Part shown: piece after piece, positions 17,656 to 22,635 of the stretch
Layout of the letters: each line of letters opens with the position of its first letter
How positions within the stretch are numbered: position 1 is the first letter of the stretch
Assembly: GCA_943704495.1 (NCBI GenBank)
Contig: CALSCR010000180.1
Location: 1 to 22,635 of the forward strand
Source: Pigoraptor chileana
Taxonomy: Eukaryota; Opisthokonta; Filasterea
DNA: 22,635 nucleotides
Direction of reading: 5' to 3'
Notes under the pieces: generated by a model
Told to the model about the DNA's origin: nothing
What the model saw: the letters and a program-made list of their open reading frames with translations, nothing else
The model's database searches: none
Made by a program: the position numbers and the translations under genes

Positions 17656-17709
17656 TGCAGTCTGTGCGCGTCACTCCAATGTAAACGCACACAGTCACAT
17701 GCTCCGTCT

Positions 17710-18553
17710 TTAATGTGACTTCCTTCTACGCAGGACAACGTAGTTGCCGTACGTATTGGCCCTGTTGGACATGCCGGGGACGTAGAATGCGCGCAACCAC
17801 CGATTCGTCGACGCATTGACATCAAGGAACGGTGCGGTAAACAACGTCTCCCACTCCTCCGTGCGTCCAGAGTAGCGCGGCTCGAGCTCGGTAGTTGGGC
17901 CGCCGTCGAAATCAACCAAATAGTCGCACTCGTTGAATTGGAACTGTTCGGTGGCAAAAGAAGTGGCAAGTGAAGGCGCGTTGAAGGGAGAGAGAAGGGG
18001 GGGGTGGGGGGGAGGGGGGGGAAATTTACGTGGATGAGTAATGGCAGTAAGTTGGCAACACACACCGCACACTCACCAAAACATCAGAGACAATGAGGGC
18101 GGATTATAAAAGTACACTACAAACACATACATAAACACCACACAACACACACATAGCGTGACGGCTCTTCCCGGTTCATGTCGTTCATATCCGACGGAGC
18201 GCGATGTGTGCCGTCCTGTTTTGAGAACGGTTTTGGCAGCTGTGCGCGGAATTCAGATCGAATAAAGCGCAACTCACTGACACAAAAACAACACCGGCAA
18301 AGATGGGAGGGGGCGGAGGGAAAAATTTGAATTGGTTGGTTGTGAGCGCGAAAAAGAAAATGGCAGGAGAGGAGAGGCAGCAAGATAACCTTATAGTCGA
18401 GTGAGAGTGAGATGGAGGGCGGCCGTTGAGGGGTATACCAGGAGATGCCTTGCGCACAATGCATTCACAGACACCACACAGGTACAGACACACAGCACGA
18501 ACGGCATCGAGAGAGAAAGAAGACAATAAAATAGCATGCACAGCGCACCAACA

Positions 18554-18634
<81 letters not shown>

Positions 18635-21600
18635 CACACACACGCGCGCACCAACACACAAGCGTATGCAATAGCAACAGAACTCACGCGTTGTGCGGCA
18701 AGAGAAAGCTGGCGGGAAATCTGTACCACTCTTTCCCAACACACACGTTAACAACACCCGGGCGAGTGACTGTTTCGATCTCGCGGTACAACTGAGTGTA
18801 CGCGGAGATTGGCGCCGAGTAGCTTACGTGAAGGGCCCAAATGCGCGATACTGACAGCACCAGGAAGGGGATGACCACAACCGCAGCAACACCGTAAACA
18901 CTACCAATTGCAACCGGTCGCAGCTGACGTACAATAAAAAGTAAAAAGGGGGGGGTGGGGGGAGGATCACAACGATAACACAAAGGCGGAGTCAATGCAC
19001 TTGATGAAGGACACTGTTCATCGGCTGATTTCACGAGAAGAAAGGGCAACAGTCTGCATTAACGCCAATTACAATGCCTCATGTGCAGTAAATAAAGACA
19101 AGCAGAGAGGCCTGAACACACATACACACCCATGTACGGACACATGTACGCGCATACCCACACGCACACTCACACATCATATGCACATTCACACACTCAC
19201 ATACATTGATGCCGCCACATAAACGCCACAACACCGACCTTCCGCGCTCGCTTGGCAACAGAGACAAGCAGGGACTGAATACCGGCGAGTGCAACCGCCG
19301 CACCAACGCACACAAGCGGATATACAGTAAATAGGAACCGCTCTTCCTTGTGCGGGCGCGTGAAGAATATAGCGAACCAAACATACAACGTCGAAAGGTG
19401 CAGGGACATTTCGGCGATGGAGAGACGCCCAAATGAGGGCGACCCAAACGCACGCACAAGCAACTGCGGGGGCGGATTCCATGCAGAGAAATCACGAACA
19501 CAGGGGAAGGGGGATTGTGTGCGCAAAAATGTTGCGATGAGTTTTTGAAATAAAACAAAAGGATTGTATAAAATACAGAAATTCAGTTGAGCTCATGATT
19601 AGTGACGCAAAAAATGGGAAATGATGACTGCATGAACCTGTGGTCTTATATATGTGTGTGTGTGCGTGCGAGCGAGGGGTGTGCGTGCATAATGGCAATA
19701 CTACTCCCACTACTTCTACTACCACGTCTCGATGATACCACTCACCGCGACAGGGAGCGAGACGAGGGCGAGCACAAACACAACATTGAAGTTTAGGAAC
19801 CCATTGACAAAATAATACGTCCACGGCTCCACGCCGTAGAGGTCTGGTCCGCCACCGCCAAACACATTGTAGAGAACAATGTTCAAGGGGGCGTAGAGCA
19901 TCCGCCGGTAAAAGTGGTGGTCGACGGTGACAATATATGCCTGCGATGGAACCGTTGCAGTATGCGCAGGGACGATCAGCCAGACGAATGTGCAATCATT
20001 ATGGACTCAATCGATGGCATACTACTAGAAGGCGCGGTTCTCCTTGGCGGCAAGGCCTTCAGTACAAGCCCATAGATTCCAAGCACAAAAACAAAAGCAA
20101 CTATGGATTCAAGTCAGAGACAAACAGCACAACAAACTCACTCACGCACGCACATATCTGAACCACTCTTACACGAGCCGCAAGAACAAACACACACAAC
20201 CTTACGCAAGAAAATATATAGGCACGCGCACGGTGGTACACTCACCGAGAGAACGACAAATGCCGCGATGGACCATGCGATGAAGGCAAGCGGGCGCCGC
20301 CTGCGCAGCACACAGTCAATTGCGAGGGGAATACCGGCGGCGGCGGCAAAAGGCCATCCCAGCAATGCACCCGTTGCAATCCACGCAACCGCAGATGCAT
20401 GCTCATTAAGAAGCCACGATGCACAGGCAAGACAGGTCGTATACATTGTAAAGGAACTCGGAAGAAAGGCTTTCGGGGGTGTTGGTTTTGGTTGTGAATT
20501 TCCGAGAAGTTTGTTGCGTGTGTGCGTGTGTTGTGCGCGCGCGTTGGAGGCGTGAGTATGGCAAGGAGTCAACGCAATGAGACTGGAGCGTGCACGTACG
20601 CAGCCCCCACGCACAGACAGACTGAAGCACACGAACTGCAGGAAGTGCTTACCTACGGACGCGTGAAACATCCCCGCACTCGCAAGCATAAAGAGGAGGG
20701 CAAAGCGGCCGACAGCCGCACCCCACGTGCGCGACACGGCATCATACAGGCGCGCTTCGGATAACGACGACGCGAGTGCGAGTGCACAGCGCACAAAGAA
20801 GAAGACTCCAATCTGTGCGCGTGCGTGCATGTGCGTTTGTTGTGTGTGTGTGTGTGTGCATGATGTAATAGATGTTATGTGCGGTTGCATCAATTCAAGA
20901 AATGTCCAAGCATATCGTACCCCATTGACATCAAACGAGCGCGACATACAAGAAAGAACGGCGCCAGCTTGTACAGCTCCAAGTGAGGGCAATCAAAACA
21001 GAACGTCGCAAAAGATCCCACGATCGACCCAACAACAACACATACACACAACAGACACGATACCTTGTGTGACACAAAGAGCGACCCTATCCATGCGACC
21101 GCAGCGTGTGGCAGAAGGTATGCGTACGATCGGAGACCGTAAGCAGGCGAGTACTCCCATGTCTGGAAGCCCTTTCCATGAATCAGATAGTGTGTCTGCG
21201 TGTGTATGTATGTGTGTGCGTGTGGTGTGCCGATAGAGAGAGGTTGTAGCATACAAAAGAATAGGGCTATTCACAAACTTTTTCGCCGCACATTCGAGAC
21301 GAGCATAATAGTTTCTTAATGGAAAGACAACACAATCTACTGTGAATTTGCACAGACAGGCACAGTCTCACACACGCACGCATGCACACACGCACACACA
21401 CGACACATACGGGCTCCCAGTAGTTGAATGTCTCATCGCAGTCGGTTATGTGAGACAAAAAAGCCGCGAAAATGCGCACGCCAAGCAGCAGTCTCAGCGC
21501 CACAGACAGTGATGGCCGCCAGTCGTCTGTACTCCCACGACCAAGGGGCACGCGAGAGGATCCTCGCACAGTAGCATCCGCGGAGACGGACGCATGCACT

Positions 21601-21671
21601 GGGGGCGCCGCTTCCACACCGCTTGCATCTCCGCCTCCTGCACGCCGCGACGAACGCACATGCGCCTTCAT
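17710..21671 (-). CDS. ALG9: ALG9-type alpha-1,2-mannosyltransferase (GT22), 9 exons
   Basis: Exons in transcript order are 21671-21411, 21195-21064, 20812-20653, 20469-20246, 19940-19746, 19463-19239, 18923-18688, 18276-18153 and 17943-17710. They total 1791 bases, 596 residues, close to the length I recall for human ALG9 (about 611). The enzyme adds alpha-1,2-mannose from dolichyl-phosphate mannose to the lipid-linked oligosaccharide in the ER lumen, for N-glycosylation. The N-terminus has the family's acidic loop motif TDCDETFNYWEPTHYL (D77, D79, E80), then GKGFQTWEYSPAYGLRSYAYL. Several strongly hydrophobic membrane segments follow. Family signatures include AFLPSSFTMYTT, GALLGWPFAAA, APLNIVLYNVF, RPHKEERFLFTVYPL (361-375), VNVCVGKEWYRFPASFLLP, PSDMNDMNREEPSRY and LRAFYVP. 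All nine exons join in phase. The acceptor of exon 6 and its donor (GTCGGT) are the least canonical sites. The start is the first ATG of exon 1. Confidence 0.96.
17998..18021 (+). repeat. G-rich tract (C-rich in the ALG9 transcript), intron 8
   Basis: Almost uninterrupted G on the plus strand. In ALG9 pre-mRNA it is a C tract about 55-75 bases upstream of the exon 9 acceptor. It has G-quadruplex potential on the template-complementary strand. Similar tracts lie at 18304-18322 (intron 7) and 18947-18965 (intron 6). Confidence 0.85.
18557..18632. repeat. Perfect AC(38) microsatellite in ALG9 intron 7
   Basis: Seventy-six bases of uninterrupted AC on the plus strand, the longest pure repeat in the window, reading as UG repeats in ALG9 pre-mRNA. 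It ends about 55 bases inside the 5' splice site of intron 7 (donor at 18687). Length at such a locus is likely to vary between individuals or assemblies. Confidence 0.97.
18947..18965 (+). repeat. G-rich tract (C-rich in the ALG9 transcript), intron 6
   Basis: Eight G, one T, six G, then AGGA on the plus strand. It lies 20-40 bases upstream of the ALG9 exon 7 acceptor in transcript sense, where a polypyrimidine tract is expected. Confidence 0.85.
20841..20858. repeat. TG(9) microsatellite in ALG9 intron 2
   Basis: Nine TG units on the plus strand, so CA in ALG9 sense. This is the opposite orientation to the repeat in intron 7. Confidence 0.85.
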
Positions 21672-21811
21672 TTCTGCCTGCGTTCCTACGTTCCTTTCGA
21701 GGGCTAGTCAGAGAGTATGTGTGTCACAGCGTGGGTCTACCTTTCTAATCAGATCATTCCGAGTGAAGAACTCGAATCCAACGATTACTCGGGCGCCGCA
21801 GACGTAACAGT

Positions 21812-21837
21812 GGTCACGTGACCGTATTCTCACGTGA
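21812..21837. promoter_or_regulatory. Pair of CACGTG E-box palindromes
   Basis: GGTCACGTGACC (21812-21823) is a perfect 12-base palindrome with the same GTCACGTGAC core found twice between SHMT and PARP-Deltex. TCACGTGA follows at 21830-21837. Confidence 0.55.
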
Positions 21838-21842
21838 TATAA

Positions 21843-21850
21843 TGACGTCA
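21843..21850. promoter_or_regulatory. TGACGTCA element (CRE/bZIP-type palindrome)
   Basis: A perfect cAMP-response-element octamer, the classic site for CREB/ATF-class bZIP proteins, six bases after the second E-box. Binding in this organism is untested. Confidence 0.5.
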
Positions 21851-22031
21851 CACGATCCCAAGTTCCAGATCTGAAACTGCACACACTCAAGGAATACTTG
21901 TTCCCACATTGTTATGGACATCTTACTCCTGCTACTGTTTGTGTTTCACACAGATTCCGGTGGAGGGAATATATTTCACTGTTTTTTCCTGTGCTATCTG
22001 CAGACGCACACACACAACATACAGACACATA

Positions 22032-22491
22032 ATGGCCGACTTGTTTGCAACAGACGGCGAGTCCAAGTCGCGTGCATGGGGATCTGACGACGAGGACGAG
22101 TCCCCCGATGAATACGCAGAAGATGCCGTCTGGGAATGGTCGCCGTCACACAAACTGTGAGTTATCGTTGTGGATTGACTCGCATTTGAGCAGTCGACAG
22201 GTGTTGCAACAGCACCCTTCACTTTTCATCGGAAAGGAGAATTGGAATCATTCTTTAGACTGACCAGTTTGCCACATGTCGCATGTCCGGCCCTTTTGCC
22301 CTCCATATGCAGTCCCGTAAACAATGACGGGCTTCTCGAGTGCGATACTTTAATTGCGGCCATTGGATCGGCTGCGTCTCAGTTTGTGCGCGGGTTTCTC
22401 GCCACGTCGCGGGACAACGCCGAACCAATTGGCGTTCTTTTGGTCCCGTCGGCAAGCTTCAAGGGCAACACTGTGCATCCGACGGCTGCAG
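22032..22491 (+). CDS. 5' part of an unidentified protein with an acidic N-terminus; gene continues beyond the window
   Basis: Exon 1 is 22032-22156, ending before a consensus GTGAGT donor. Exon 2 is 22259-22491, after the acceptor TTCTTTAG. The 102-base intron is the only phase-consistent joining I found. A GTGCGT donor follows at 22492, and the rest of the window appears to be intron. The first 119 or so residues begin MADLFATDGESKSRAWGSDD with many Asp/Glu. A hydrophobic segment (DTLIAAIGSAASQFVRGFL) and a strand-like IGVLLVPSASFKGN come next. The layout is loosely like proteasome assembly chaperone 1 (acidic start, then an FIIAIG-type strand), but this is too weak to name it. Upstream neighbour ALG9 shares its promoter region. 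Confidence 0.6.
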
Positions 22492-22635
22492 GTGCGTGCC
22501 GTTGTGAGCGTATGTGTGTATGTGGCATAATCTCACAGTGCGTGTGTGCATTCTGGTAAATTGCGAACGTTTTTGTGATTAATGTATGAAGCGCACGTGT
22601 ATGCATTCTGAAACCACTGATGCCTCCTCCCTCCC
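22492..22635 (+). other. Probable intron running off the window
   Basis: It starts with GTGCGT after a CAG exon end and continues in GT-rich sequence with no clear acceptor-exon pair before the edge. Confidence 0.5.

Larger units (their letters stand above)
16458..17709. other. Convergent intergenic region between MED15 and ALG9; repeats and a GC-rich core
   Basis: This 1.25 kb stretch between two stop codons holds no gene I can support. The longest frame (16966-17418 +) has no recognisable motif and is interrupted in sense by a tandem duplication. It contains a repeated ACAAGACATGGCAACC (16704 and 16766), a doubled CATTGATGGCCC (16720 and 16733), an inverted repeat at 16968-16997, a perfect 30-base tandem duplication at 17146-17205, and a fragment resembling the SHMT intronic repeat at about 17600-17655. 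Confidence 0.6.
21672..22031. promoter_or_regulatory. Divergent promoter region between ALG9 (-) and the gene at 22032 (+)
   Basis: Only 360 bases separate the two start codons, so this is a compact shared promoter. It holds a cluster of palindromes within 40 bases: GGTCACGTGACC (21812-21823), TCACGTGA (21830-21837) and TGACGTCA (21843-21850). No coding segment is apparent. Confidence 0.75.

Noticed and set aside
18465-18677. Cys-Val repeat frames over the AC microsatellite
   Set aside because: Pure translation of a dinucleotide repeat inside an intron.
20138-20992. Minus-strand 284-codon open frame in the ALG9 locus
   Set aside because: It reads through ALG9 introns 2 and 3 by chance. Homology with ALG9 stops exactly at the splice sites, so the frame is not one exon.
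1-22635. tRNA, rRNA, CRISPR array or bacterial-type operon
   Set aside because: No cloverleaf with A/B boxes, no rRNA-like segment, no spacer-repeat array; gene structures are eukaryotic throughout.

Overview
The window is nuclear DNA from a eukaryote, most likely a unicellular one. It holds six genes in about 22.6 kb. Five of them carry GT-AG introns, there are no operons, and intergenic gaps are short. CA/TG microsatellites and C-rich tracts crowd the introns. I cannot name the organism. A Deltex-type RING-DTC protein, a three-domain NCB5OR and a Med15 with a KIX domain fit a protist with a complex gene set, but this is inference.

Layout. (1) 747-2878 (+): NCB5OR/CYB5R4-like cytochrome b5-CS-cytochrome b5 reductase, 3 exons. 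(2) 7554-3399 (-): serine hydroxymethyltransferase with a mitochondrial-type leader, 14 exons. (3) 8605-12753 (+): one uninterrupted 1382-residue frame with a PARP-type ADP-ribosyltransferase domain at the N-terminus and a RING plus Deltex C-terminal (DTC) domain at the C-terminus. (4) 14257-16457 (+): Mediator tail subunit Med15 (KIX, poly-Q, Med15 C-terminal domain), 3 exons. (5) 21671-17710 (-): ALG9 mannosyltransferase, 9 exons. (6) 22032 onward (+): the start of an acidic-N-terminus protein that runs off the window. The spliced lengths of genes 1, 2, 4 and 5 are all exact multiples of three with intact frames (580, 489, 552 and 596 residues).

Genes 1/2 and 4/5 converge; genes 2/3 and 5/6 diverge. 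Both divergent promoter regions carry perfect palindromes built on CACGTG (GTCACGTGAC), and the 5/6 region also has TGACGTCA. Two stretches without a recognised gene, about 12.76-14.25 kb and 16.46-17.71 kb, contain GC-rich sequence with short repeats.

The main discovery candidate is gene 3. In animals, DTX3L (RING-DTC E3 ligase) and PARP9 (ADP-ribosyltransferase family) act as a two-protein complex linking ADP-ribosylation to ubiquitin. Here both activities appear to be joined in one chain. The PARP H-Y-E triad is present, and the DTC has H/Y/E at exactly the spacing I recall for DTX3L. The second candidate is a short dyad-symmetric element recurring in three SHMT introns, with pair-preserving changes between copies.
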